From UBA2137 sp037968575 (lineage in GTDB: Bacteria > Pseudomonadota > Alphaproteobacteria > Micavibrionales > Micavibrionaceae): 12,778 nt of DNA. The notes under the pieces were generated by a model. The model worked only from the letters and a program-made list of their open reading frames with translations. It had not been told where the DNA came from and ran no database searches. The stretch spans positions 1 to 12,778 of the forward strand of contig JBBKVR010000008.1 in the NCBI GenBank assembly GCA_037968575.1, written 5' to 3'. Positions 6,439-12,778 of the stretch are shown piece after piece. Within the stretch, counting starts at the first letter, position 1; the number at the start of each line of letters is the position of its first letter. Both the position numbers and the translations under genes were made by a program.

Positions 6439-8274
6439 TTATTGGCAAGCGAGGCATTCTTCATATTGGTTTTCCTCGGCCAGTTCTCCCTGTTTTAAAT
6501 CTCCACCTGTTGGTTCCGCGCCTTTTGTTCTCTGCCATGAGGCATGTGATTCGGCGCGTTGAATAGATTTTGAGCGACAGTAATACAGTGATTTCACACC
6601 CTTTTTCCAAGCTTTGAAGTGAATGTCATGTAATTCTTTCTTCTCAACATTAGCAGGAAGGAAGACGTTGAGTGATTGTGCCTGACAAATGAATGGGGCG
6701 CGGTCACCTGCATGTTCAATCAACCATTCTTGGTCGATTTCAAATGCTGTCTTAAACACATCCTTTTCATCATCTGAGAGTTCATCCAAATGCTGGACTG
6801 AACCTTCATTGGTAAATATGGAAGACCATACATCTTCGTTATTAATTCCCTTTTCTTCCAAGGTTTTCTCAAGGAACTTATTTCGTACAGGGAAAGAACC
6901 AGACAATGTTTTGTGTGTATAGGCATTTGCCGCAATTGGCTCGATACCAGGAGATGATCCACCGCAAATAATAGAGATGGAAGCTGTTGGGGCAATCGCC
7001 ATCTTGTTAGAGAAGCGTTCCATGATGTTATAGTCCGCTGCATCAGGGCAAGCTCCACGCTCATGTGCCAGTTTCACAGAAGCATCATCTGCTTGACGTT
7101 TAATATGTTGGAACATGCGACGGTTCCAAACCTTCGCCATCACTGATTCCATTGGAATCATTTTTGATTGTAGGAATGAGTGGAAGCCCATTACACCAAG
7201 ACCAACAGAACGCTCACGCATTGCTGCATATTTGGCACGCTTCATTGAATCAGGTGCTTTGGCAATAAAGTCAGAAAGCACATTATCCAAGAATCGCATG
7301 ATGTCTTCGATAATGGTCGGGTGGTCACCCCACTCATCGAACTTCTCAAGGTTGAGAGATGAGAGACAGCATACTGCTGTTCTATCGTTTCCAAGGTGGT
7401 CAACACCTGTTGGAAGAGTGATTTCTGAGCACAAATTAGACATTTTCACATTCAGACCAGCCATTTTGTGGTGGTCAGGAATCTGGTCATTTACATGGTC
7501 GATATAAACAATATAGGGTTCACCTGTTTCAATGCGTGCTGTCAGCAAGCGAATCCAAAGGTCGCGTGCATTTACTTTATCAATAACCGCACCATCTTTT
7601 GGTGATTTTAATGCCCATTGCTCGCCTTTTTCAACGGCATGCATGAATGCATTTGAAACAAGAACGCCGTGGTGAAGGTTAAGAGCCTTACGGTTTGGAT
7701 CACCACCAGTTGGGCGACGAAGTTCAATAAATTCTTCAATTTCAGGGTGCCAGATTGGCAAGTAAATAGCAGCAGAGCCACGACGTAATGAGCCTTGTGA
7801 AATAGCAAGTGTCAGAGAGTCCATCACACGGATAAACGGAACAATACCGCTTGTCTTACCATTACGACCAACCTTCTCACCAATAGAGCGAACGTTACCC
7901 CAGTAAGAACCAATTCCGCCACCAAGAGATGCTAACCAGACATTTTCGTTCCATAGAGACATAATGTCTTCGAGGGAGTCTTGTGTTTCGTTCAAGAAGC
8001 AGGAAATTGGTAGTCCTCTGCTTGTTCCACCATTGGATAGAACAGGAGTAGAGGGCATAAACCAAAGTTTGGACATATAATCATAAAGGCGCTGTGAGTG
8101 CGCAGAATCGTCACCATAATACATAGAGACGCGAGCAAATAAGTCTTGAGGGTGTTCTTCAGGAAGAAGATATCTATCGTAGAGTGTCGCAATACCAAAT
8201 TTTGTTAGATTTTCGTCGCGTTCGCGATCGATTTTGACCCTGTTACCACGTTCTATGTGAGCGACATCATACAT
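6439..8274 (-). CDS. nrdA: Ribonucleoside-diphosphate reductase, class I large (alpha) subunit
   Basis: The catalytic subunit that reduces ribonucleoside diphosphates to deoxy forms for DNA synthesis, in the cytoplasm with a radical-generating beta subunit. The 611 residues contain the redox pair Cys92 (PISCFLNE) and Cys302/303 (AVCCLSSLNL), the active-site triad Asn280-Cys282-Glu284 (NLCSEI), the radical-transfer Tyr564-Tyr565 (SLYYCRS) and a C-terminal shuttle pair Cys607/Cys610 (YEECLACQ). Compared with E. coli NrdA (about 760 residues) the N-terminal ATP-cone is missing: the protein enters almost at once into the helical domain (FGIATLYDRYLLPEE). dATP shut-off by that cone is therefore not expected here. 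The ATG at 8274 has Shine-Dalgarno AAGGGGAG nine bases upstream. No nrdB adjoins it. Two NrdR-box-like sites upstream suggest NrdR repression. Confidence 0.97.
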   Translation of the reverse strand: MYDVAHIERGNRVKIDRERDENLTKFGIATLYDRYLLPEEHPQDLFARVSMYYGDDSAHSQRLYDYMSKLWFMPSTPVLSNGGTSRGLPISCFLNETQDSLEDIMSLWNENVWLASLGGGIGSYWGNVRSIGEKVGRNGKTSGIVPFIRVMDSLTLAISQGSLRRGSAAIYLPIWHPEIEEFIELRRPTGGDPNRKALNLHHGVLVSNAFMHAVEKGEQWALKSPKDGAVIDKVNARDLWIRLLTARIETGEPYIVYIDHVNDQIPDHHKMAGLNVKMSNLCSEITLPTGVDHLGNDRTAVCCLSSLNLEKFDEWGDHPTIIEDIMRFLDNVLSDFIAKAPDSMKRAKYAAMRERSVGLGVMGFHSFLQSKMIPMESVMAKVWNRRMFQHIKRQADDASVKLAHERGACPDAADYNIMERFSNKMAIAPTASISIICGGSSPGIEPIAANAYTHKTLSGSFPVRNKFLEKTLEEKGINNEDVWSSIFTNEGSVQHLDELSDDEKDVFKTAFEIDQEWLIEHAGDRAPFICQAQSLNVFLPANVEKKELHDIHFKAWKKGVKSLYYCRSKSIQRAESHASWQRTKGAEPTGGDLKQGELAEENQYEECLACQ

Positions 8275-8316
8275 GAGAGTGAGCTCCCCTTCTTATTGTT
8301 AAAGCGGTTTTAAAAT

Positions 8317-8345
8317 ATTCTATTTTATGTCGTGAGACAGATAAA
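8317..8345 (-). promoter_or_regulatory. Possible nrdA promoter
   Basis: On the - strand, TTTATC (8345-8340) and TAGAAT (8322-8317) lie 17 bases apart. The -10 fits well (5/6), the -35 only 3/6. A start near 8310 would leave a leader of about 36 bases. The NrdR-like sites would lie just upstream of the -35. Confidence 0.3.
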
Positions 8346-8353
8346 TGCGAAAA

Positions 8354-8369
8354 ACACTATCTGTTGACT
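8354..8369 (-). promoter_or_regulatory. NrdR box 1 (proximal to nrdA)
   Basis: ACACTATCTGTTGACT matches 12 of 16 positions of the known NrdR consensus acaCwAtATaTwGtgt. It lies 80 bases upstream of the nrdA start. NrdR is the ATP/dATP-sensing repressor of reductase genes and normally binds paired boxes. Confidence 0.6.
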
Positions 8370-8384
8370 AAGACTTTAACTACC

Positions 8385-8400
8385 CTACTACATCTTGTGT
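8385..8400 (-). promoter_or_regulatory. NrdR box 2 (distal to nrdA)
   Basis: CTACTACATCTTGTGT matches 12 of 16 consensus positions, including all six most conserved ones. Its offset from box 1 is 31 bases, about three helical turns, the phasing known for NrdR box pairs. Confidence 0.65.
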
Positions 8401-8523
8401 GTGTCGCCAATCGGAAAATCTTCCTATCCCCAGCGATTTTACACAGGGATTTTGAAATAGAAGCCCCTTCACGAAAATAAATAATTCCCGATTCTCCTTT
8501 CCGCGAACAGGAAAAAGAGTCTG

Positions 8524-8532
8524 TTATTCACA
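8524..8532 (+). promoter_or_regulatory. DnaA-box match between osmC and nrdA
   Basis: TTATTCACA is an exact match to TTATNCACA. A one-mismatch copy, TTTTACACA, lies at 8437-8445. DnaA is known to control nrdA in E. coli. About half an exact match is expected by chance in a window this size, so position is the main argument. Confidence 0.3.
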
Positions 8533-8554
8533 AAAAGTGATGGAAAATTTTTAT

Positions 8555-8986
8555 TTACGATGAATATGTCGCATCAAGGGTAATTTCAGCGTTCAAAAGT
8601 TTCGAAATCGGGCAGTTGGCTTTGGCGGTTTCCGCCGCCTCTTTCATATCATCCTCTGATGCCCCTGAGACTTTCAAGCTCAACACAAGGTATGATTTTG
8701 TAACTGCAAACCCGCCATCCTTTTCTTCTAAAGTTACCGTTGCTTTGGTTGCTATATGATCTGGTGTCATATCGCTGTCTCCAAGAATTTTAGAAAGTGC
8801 CATTGAAAAGCATGAGGCATGTGCGCCTGCGATAAGTTCTTCAGGATTCGTTCCAGGCTTCCCTTCAAATCTCGTATTGAAACCAAAAGGATTATCTTCC
8901 ATTGCGCCGCTTTCGAGAGAAACTGTACCTTTGCCTTCTTTGATTGAGCCTTCCCATGTTGAACTTCCTGATTTTTGAACAGCCAT
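8555..8986 (-). CDS. osmC: OsmC-family organic hydroperoxide reductase
   Basis: A 143-residue cytoplasmic thiol peroxidase that reduces organic hydroperoxides, of the OsmC branch. The two redox cysteines are Cys59 (GAHASCFSMALS) and Cys125 (AKANCPISKLLN), at the same numbers as in E. coli OsmC, with the conserved Arg39 and Glu49/50 that activate the reactive Cys. Length is that of the full family, and the N-terminus (MAVQKSGSSTWEGSIKEGKG) is typical. The start at 8986 has AAGGAG closely upstream. It faces pyruvate kinase across a 110-base gap and lies in the same direction as nrdA, 280 bases upstream of it. I see no convincing intrinsic terminator after it, so some read-through into nrdA is possible. 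The related Ohr branch is less likely because of the overall motif set. Confidence 0.93.
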   Translation of the reverse strand: MAVQKSGSSTWEGSIKEGKGTVSLESGAMEDNPFGFNTRFEGKPGTNPEELIAGAHASCFSMALSKILGDSDMTPDHIATKATVTLEEKDGGFAVTKSYLVLSLKVSGASEDDMKEAAETAKANCPISKLLNAEITLDATYSS

Positions 8987-9096
8987 AATTTCTCCTTAAT
9001 GTTTATGTGTAGTTTACAAACAGAAACCCAATTTTTTAGTTCCACTTATCAATGCATGTATAGAAAGACAAAACCGAACGTGTTAAAACTTATTCC
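8987..9096. promoter_or_regulatory. Divergent promoter region between osmC and pyk
   Basis: This 110-base AT-rich gap must hold the start signals of both genes. On the + strand TATAGA (9059-9064) could be a -10 for pyk with a poor TTAGTT 17 bases upstream (9036-9041). No good -35/-10 pair is seen for osmC. ATGCAT (9052-9057) is a short palindrome of unknown meaning. Confidence 0.4.
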
Positions 9097-10515
9097 ATGA
9101 TAACACGCACACGTAATACAAAAATTCTAGCAACTCTTGGCCCCACCTCATCTGACCCAAAAGTTATTGAAAAACTTTTCAAGGAAGGTGTTGATCTTTT
9201 TCGTATTAATTTTAGTCACGGAACCCTTGAAGACCATAAGGCGCGCGTTGATACAGTACGCAATCTGGAGAAAAAATATGATCGTCCGATTGGAATTGTT
9301 GCTGATCTTCAAGGACCTAAATTTAGAGTGGGTGAGTTTAAAGACGGAAAAATAAACCTGAAAAAAGGTCAAGTTATCCGATTTGATTTAGATAAAGCAC
9401 TTGGGAATAACACACGTGTTCAATTGCCACACCCTGAAGTGATTAAGACTCTTAAAAAGGGACAGCACATCCTTCTTGATGATGGAAAAGTTCGTATCGA
9501 GATTGTTGGTAGGGGGAAAGACTGGCTGGAAGGTAAGGTACAGGCAGGCACACAATTATCTGATCGCAAAGGGTTTAATGTCCCGGGCGTTACCCTTCCT
9601 GTTCCTGCGCTTACCAAGAAAGACAAGAAAGACCTAGAAAACGCAATAAAGCTTGGCGTTGATTGGATAGCACAATCTTTTGTCCAGAAACCTGAAGATG
9701 CTGCAGAGGCTAAAAAACTAATTGCTGGGCGTGCGGGTTTGATGATTAAGGTTGAAAAACCATCGGCAGTTGAGTGCTTGGATGAACTTCTTGATATTTG
9801 CGATGGCGTGATGTTGGCACGTGGTGATTTGGGCGTGGAAATGCCTCCAGAAGATGTGCCTGCTATTCAAAAACAAGTGGTGAGGAAGGTGCGTGCGGCA
9901 GGGAAGCCTGTAGTTGTTGCAACACAAATGCTCGAATCGATGATTAAGAGCCCAACACCAACACGTGCGGAGGCCTCTGATGTTGCTAATGCTGTTTATG
10001 ATGGGACAGATGCGGTGATGTTATCGGCTGAAACTGCTGCAGGAGATTATCCGCTGGAAGCTGTCAAAATTATGAACCGTATTTTGGAAAAAGTTGAGCA
10101 AGACGATACGTATAAGAAAATGATGGATGCTATTCATCTTGAAACAGATGATGATGCCTCAGATGCTATAACAGCAGCGGCAGAACAAGTTGCACGCGAT
10201 ATCCACGCGGCGTGTATTGTGAATTATACAACTTCTGGTTCAACGGCATTGAGAACGGCGCGTCAACGACCAGCTATTCCTATTTTATGTCTCACCCAGA
10301 ACATGCATGTAGCACGGCGTTTATCTGTTTCTTATGGGGTTTGCGGTGTGCATGTCACAAATGTGAACTCATTTGCAGAGACAGTTGAAGTTGCCAGCAC
10401 TTTGGCGCGTGAAAAGAAAATGGCGAAAAAGGGACAAAGGCTTGTGATTACAGCGGGCGTTCCCTTTGGTACACCAGGCTCTACAAATGTGCTTAGAATT
10501 GCTTGGGTGCGGTAA
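9097..10515 (+). CDS. pyk: Pyruvate kinase, predicted potassium-independent type
   Basis: A 472-residue glycolytic enzyme that transfers phosphate from phosphoenolpyruvate to ADP, giving ATP and pyruvate. Domains in order are the A barrel with RINFSHG (Arg36), the B lid (about 75-175), the rest of the barrel with Lys218 and Glu220 (MIKVEKP), Asp244 (ARGDLGVE) and Thr276 (ATQMLESM), and the C regulatory domain with TTSGSTALRTAR (378-389), the loop that binds sugar phosphates in allosteric members. Around the monovalent-cation site it reads ADLQGPKFRV (69-78): Leu, Gln, Lys and Val at muscle-enzyme positions 113, 114, 117 and 120, the set associated with K+-independent enzymes. The ATG at 9097 gives the usual N-terminus (RNTKILATLGPTSS), but it has no clear Shine-Dalgarno. 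It is probably a single-gene unit divergent from osmC. Confidence 0.97.
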   Translation: MITRTRNTKILATLGPTSSDPKVIEKLFKEGVDLFRINFSHGTLEDHKARVDTVRNLEKKYDRPIGIVADLQGPKFRVGEFKDGKINLKKGQVIRFDLDKALGNNTRVQLPHPEVIKTLKKGQHILLDDGKVRIEIVGRGKDWLEGKVQAGTQLSDRKGFNVPGVTLPVPALTKKDKKDLENAIKLGVDWIAQSFVQKPEDAAEAKKLIAGRAGLMIKVEKPSAVECLDELLDICDGVMLARGDLGVEMPPEDVPAIQKQVVRKVRAAGKPVVVATQMLESMIKSPTPTRAEASDVANAVYDGTDAVMLSAETAAGDYPLEAVKIMNRILEKVEQDDTYKKMMDAIHLETDDDASDAITAAAEQVARDIHAACIVNYTTSGSTALRTARQRPAIPILCLTQNMHVARRLSVSYGVCGVHVTNVNSFAETVEVASTLAREKKMAKKGQRLVITAGVPFGTPGSTNVLRIAWVR

Positions 10516-10646
10516 TATTGATAAAAATACCACAGTATTTGTGCGCTGCAATATAAAGCACTATTTTCAAAGACCTGTTCAGAGCGTACTATCAGCTTAC
10601 AAATTTCGAAGTTTTCACACACACTACTTAGGGGAGTATTATTTCC

Positions 10647-11921
10647 ATGAAAAAGTTTCTTCTTTCAACAGCACTCTGCACACTGATTTCAGGCGCAGCT
10701 TTTACAGCCACATCAACTGAAGCAGATGCCGCCGGTTTCTATATTCAAGAACAATCCGTATCAGGTTTGGGTGCTGCATTTTCAGGCTCAACAACAAGTA
10801 TCCGCGATGCTTCAACAGTCTATTTTAACCCAGCAGCTATGACACGTCTTGACGGTCCTCAAGCTAATTTGGGTGTTCATCTTCTTATTCCTGATGGTGA
10901 ACTGACAGATACAGGGTCAACTTTTGGTGGAGCGCCAGTAGGTGGAGGAGATGGTGGAAATCCTTATGATGCAACACCTGTGCCGAACCTGTATGTGGCA
11001 TATCCTTGGATGGATGGACGGCTTTGGACTGGATTAGGTGTTAATGCACCCTTTGGTTTAGCCAATGAATATGATGACGGCTATTTTGCGCGCTATGACT
11101 CTACAGAAAGTGAGTTGCTTACAATTAATGTATCTCCTGTGGTTGCTTTCCAAGCCACACCGTGGCTTTCACTTGGTGGTGGTGTTGATATTCAGTATGC
11201 AGAAGCTGAATTGAAGGCAACAGTTTCAGATACTCTTGCTGAGGGTGAAAGTAGACTTCAAGGAGATGATATTTCTCTAGGCTTCAATTTGGGAGCATTG
11301 ATTACTCCTGTTCAGGGTACGGATATTGGGCTTTCCTATCGTAACGGCATCAACCATGAACTTGATGGGACAATCTCTGTGAATGGTCTTACAGGTGTAG
11401 TCCCTGGCCTCATTAATTTTTCTACAAACGGTGGAGCTGATCTTGATTTACCAGATATTTTTACACTGGGTGCAGCACATGATTTGACAGATAAATGGCG
11501 CATCATGGGGCAGGTCACATATTTCAATTGGTCTGAATTTGAAGATATTACAGCGATTTCTGACTCAGGGGCTGTCATAAGCAGCGTTATTCAAGACTAC
11601 GATAATACTTTTGCCTTTGCCATTGGTGCAGAATATGAATGGACTCCAGATTGGACAGTTCGTGCTGGGTATCAATTCGACCAGACGCCAACAACTGATG
11701 AGTTCAGAACAACCAGAACACCAGATGGTGATCGTAACTGGTTTGCAGTTGGAGCAACATATGACATCAATGAGCAGTTCTCGCTTGATATGGCAGGTGT
11801 TTATATTGATGTTGCTGATGAGGAAATCAGTGTTTCAAGAAATGGTGGGCTTGCCCAAGTCAATGCCGATACAGACGGCTCTGTAGGAATCTTATCTCTT
11901 GGTTTGAATTACAAATTCTAA
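10647..11921 (+). CDS. FadL/OmpP1/TodX-family outer-membrane channel for hydrophobic compounds
   Basis: A 424-residue outer-membrane beta-barrel that passes long-chain fatty acids or other hydrophobic molecules across the outer membrane. A signal peptide (residues 1-28, ending ADA) releases a mature protein starting AGFYIQEQSVSGLGAAFSGS, the conserved N-terminal hatch of the family, followed by the YFNPAAMTRL motif. The rest alternates polar and hydrophobic residues as barrel strands do, and it ends in Phe (GLNYKF), the usual BAM assembly signal. A Gly-rich loop (about residues 94-108) lies between early strands. GGGGAG lies ten bases before the ATG. It follows pyk by 131 bases and ends at a strong terminator. 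Whether it carries fatty acids, hydrocarbons or aromatics cannot be told. Neighbouring SCP2 and thioesterase genes fit a lipid role. Confidence 0.92.
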   Translation: MKKFLLSTALCTLISGAAFTATSTEADAAGFYIQEQSVSGLGAAFSGSTTSIRDASTVYFNPAAMTRLDGPQANLGVHLLIPDGELTDTGSTFGGAPVGGGDGGNPYDATPVPNLYVAYPWMDGRLWTGLGVNAPFGLANEYDDGYFARYDSTESELLTINVSPVVAFQATPWLSLGGGVDIQYAEAELKATVSDTLAEGESRLQGDDISLGFNLGALITPVQGTDIGLSYRNGINHELDGTISVNGLTGVVPGLINFSTNGGADLDLPDIFTLGAAHDLTDKWRIMGQVTYFNWSEFEDITAISDSGAVISSVIQDYDNTFAFAIGAEYEWTPDWTVRAGYQFDQTPTTDEFRTTRTPDGDRNWFAVGATYDINEQFSLDMAGVYIDVADEEISVSRNGGLAQVNADTDGSVGILSLGLNYKF

Positions 11922-11941
11922 GAGAAAATAGAAGATACAAG

Positions 11942-11967
11942 AAAAGCCGCTCTTAAGCGGCTTTTTT
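11942..11967 (+). terminator. Bidirectional terminator shared by fadL-type gene and thioesterase
   Basis: AAAAGCCGCT (11942-11951), loop CTTA, AGCGGCTTTT (11956-11965) and two more T. On the + strand it ends the FadL-type gene. On the - strand the same stem is followed by TTTTCTT and ends the thioesterase, whose stop codon overlaps the loop. Confidence 0.9.
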
Positions 11968-12519
11968 ATTGGCTGTAACTTCTCGTAGTTTATCTTCTGC
12001 TTCTGCCCAACTTTTGATGTGCGGAGGAAATGCGGGAGAGTCTTTTTCAAAATTTAATTCATCTAAAATCTCTGCTGTTGGTACCATTTCTTTTTTACGC
12101 TTATTCAAGAAACCACCTTTGACCAAACCGATAGCAGCGACTGCGCCGTCTTTGTCTCCACTACACATTACAAAGCGCTGTTCCATATACACCCATTTTT
12201 CATCCCAGCAGATAACACGGCTCTCGAGTCTGTATTTTTGGAAAGGCTCAAGTGATAAACGAAAACGCACGGTGGCGGCTGCAAGTACAGGCGCTGATTT
12301 ATGTCGAAACATAAATTTCATCAAACCGCTCCGAAGCACTAAATCAAAACGTCCTAAATCCATAATGGTAAGGTAACGTCCATTGTTCATGTGGAGGTTG
12401 GTGTCCAAATCATTTGGCCAGACAAGAAAATTCAAGCGTGAGGTTGAAAAGATCGTTGGCAGATTCGCTCTAAAGTAAGAATTGATAAACACCTTTATCA
12501 TTCTAAAGAGCAAATTCAT
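11953..12519 (-). CDS. Hotdog-fold acyl-CoA thioesterase, 4HBT_2 type
   Basis: A 188-residue protein that probably hydrolyses an acyl-CoA thioester. The diagnostic stretch is VWPNDLDTNLHMNNGRYL (33-50), typical of 4HBT_2/THEM6-like proteins. Asp37 (or Asp39) lies where the catalytic Asp of hotdog thioesterases is found, and His43-Asn45-Asn46 follow as usual. MDLGRFDLVLRSGL (53-66) continues the central helix. A short hydrophobic, basic N-terminus (LLFRMIKVFINSYF) may associate with membrane. The Lys/Ala tail (NKKAA) is encoded by the terminator stem. It starts nine bases after the SCP2-domain gene in the same direction and is probably co-transcribed with it. Substrate unknown. Neighbouring SCP2 and FadL-type genes suggest long-chain acyl-CoA. 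Confidence 0.85.
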   Translation of the reverse strand: MNLLFRMIKVFINSYFRANLPTIFSTSRLNFLVWPNDLDTNLHMNNGRYLTIMDLGRFDLVLRSGLMKFMFRHKSAPVLAAATVRFRLSLEPFQKYRLESRVICWDEKWVYMEQRFVMCSGDKDGAVAAIGLVKGGFLNKRKKEMVPTAEILDELNFEKDSPAFPPHIKSWAEAEDKLREVTANKKAA

Positions 12520-12528
12520 GTGATTCTC

Positions 12529-12778
12529 TTAATCTTCAAGAACAGAATTAAGTTTAAGCGCCAATGGCATGGAGCCTTTAACCTTCAAATTACCCATCAT
12601 AAAGGCAATGTTTGGGTCTTTCGTTCCATTTAGAAATCCCTCAAATGTATCAAGAGTACAAATTAACGTGACATCTGACTCTTGGTCTTCATGACTTACT
12701 TCTACAGGGGACTGTGTTGAGTCGATAAAGATTAAGCCATCATCTTTAAAATCAAACTTAACACGTGCTTTTATATGT
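12529..12778 (-). CDS. SCP2 sterol-carrier-domain protein, C-terminal part
   Basis: A frame entering from the right edge and ending in TAA at 12529-12531 gives 82 residues. It contains VTLICTLDTFEGFLNGTKDP and IAFMMGNLKVKGSMPLALKL, the typical second half of an SCP2 domain, in which the amphipathic end closes a hydrophobic tunnel that binds acyl-CoAs, fatty acids or sterols. The N-terminal part is outside the window, so it cannot be said whether the domain stands alone. It precedes the thioesterase by nine bases with only a weak AAGAG ribosome site, so the two are likely one operon. Confidence 0.85.
   Translation of the reverse strand, partial: HIKARVKFDFKDDGLIFIDSTQSPVEVSHEDQESDVTLICTLDTFEGFLNGTKDPNIAFMMGNLKVKGSMPLALKLNSVLED

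Noticed and set aside
6720..7507. Open frames of 114 and 130 residues within nrdA in other frames
   Set aside because: They lie inside a strongly conserved coding gene, show no recognisable domain and are ordinary shadows.
8480..8530. Inverted repeat TTTCC/GGAAA downstream of osmC as a terminator
   Set aside because: Five-base stem and no T-run in the osmC direction; I could not support termination.
10525..10540. Hairpin AAATAC-CACA-GTATTT just after pyruvate kinase as a terminator
   Set aside because: The stem is almost all A-T and is followed by GTGCGC, not a T-run; it would not terminate efficiently.
10539..10567. TTGTGC/TATTTT with 17-base spacing as the promoter of the FadL-type gene
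   Set aside because: Only 3/6 and 4/6 matches; such pairs are common in AT-rich DNA.

Overview
The window looks like part of an AT-rich genome (roughly 40-43% GC by eye) of a diderm bacterium, most likely an alphaproteobacterium. The grounds are a short class I ribonucleotide reductase large subunit ending in ECLACQ, a pyruvate kinase with an alphaproteobacterial-looking N- and C-terminus, a FadL-type outer-membrane channel, and an SCP2-domain/hotdog thioesterase pair. The order is not resolved, and the assignment rests on recognition of protein families, not on a search.

Positions 1-6193 (+ strand) hold one tightly packed operon whose start lies outside the window. It has eight consecutive genes for SBP_bac_3-type periplasmic solute-binding proteins (SBPs): the 3' end of one, six complete ones, and one N-terminally truncated remnant. 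An ABC ATPase of the polar amino-acid importer type follows. Nearly every junction is a 1- or 4-base stop/start overlap. Two complete SBPs have ordinary cleavable signal peptides and four have lipoboxes. All six complete SBPs share two cysteines absent from the ordinary pattern of this family as I know it. No permease is present, so the membrane part must lie upstream, be encoded elsewhere, or not exist. This array is the most unusual thing in the window.

Positions 6194-6438 hold a strong hairpin just after the ATPase and a textbook bidirectional terminator that separates the operon from the convergent nrdA.

Positions 6439-8986 (- strand) hold nrdA, a class I ribonucleotide reductase large subunit without the ATP-cone, then an OsmC-type peroxidase gene upstream of it. 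Upstream of nrdA are two NrdR-box-like palindromes with a 31-bp offset, and a DnaA-box match further up.

Positions 9097-11921 (+ strand) hold pyruvate kinase, divergent from osmC and carrying the residue signature of potassium-independent enzymes, then a FadL/OmpP1-family outer-membrane protein.

Positions 11953-12778 (- strand) hold the tail of an SCP2 sterol-carrier-domain gene followed after 9 bases by a 4HBT_2-type hotdog thioesterase. The thioesterase converges on fadL, and its last codons form one arm of the shared terminator. FadL, SCP2 and thioesterase together suggest uptake and handling of fatty acyl or other hydrophobic compounds, although the genes are not in one operon.
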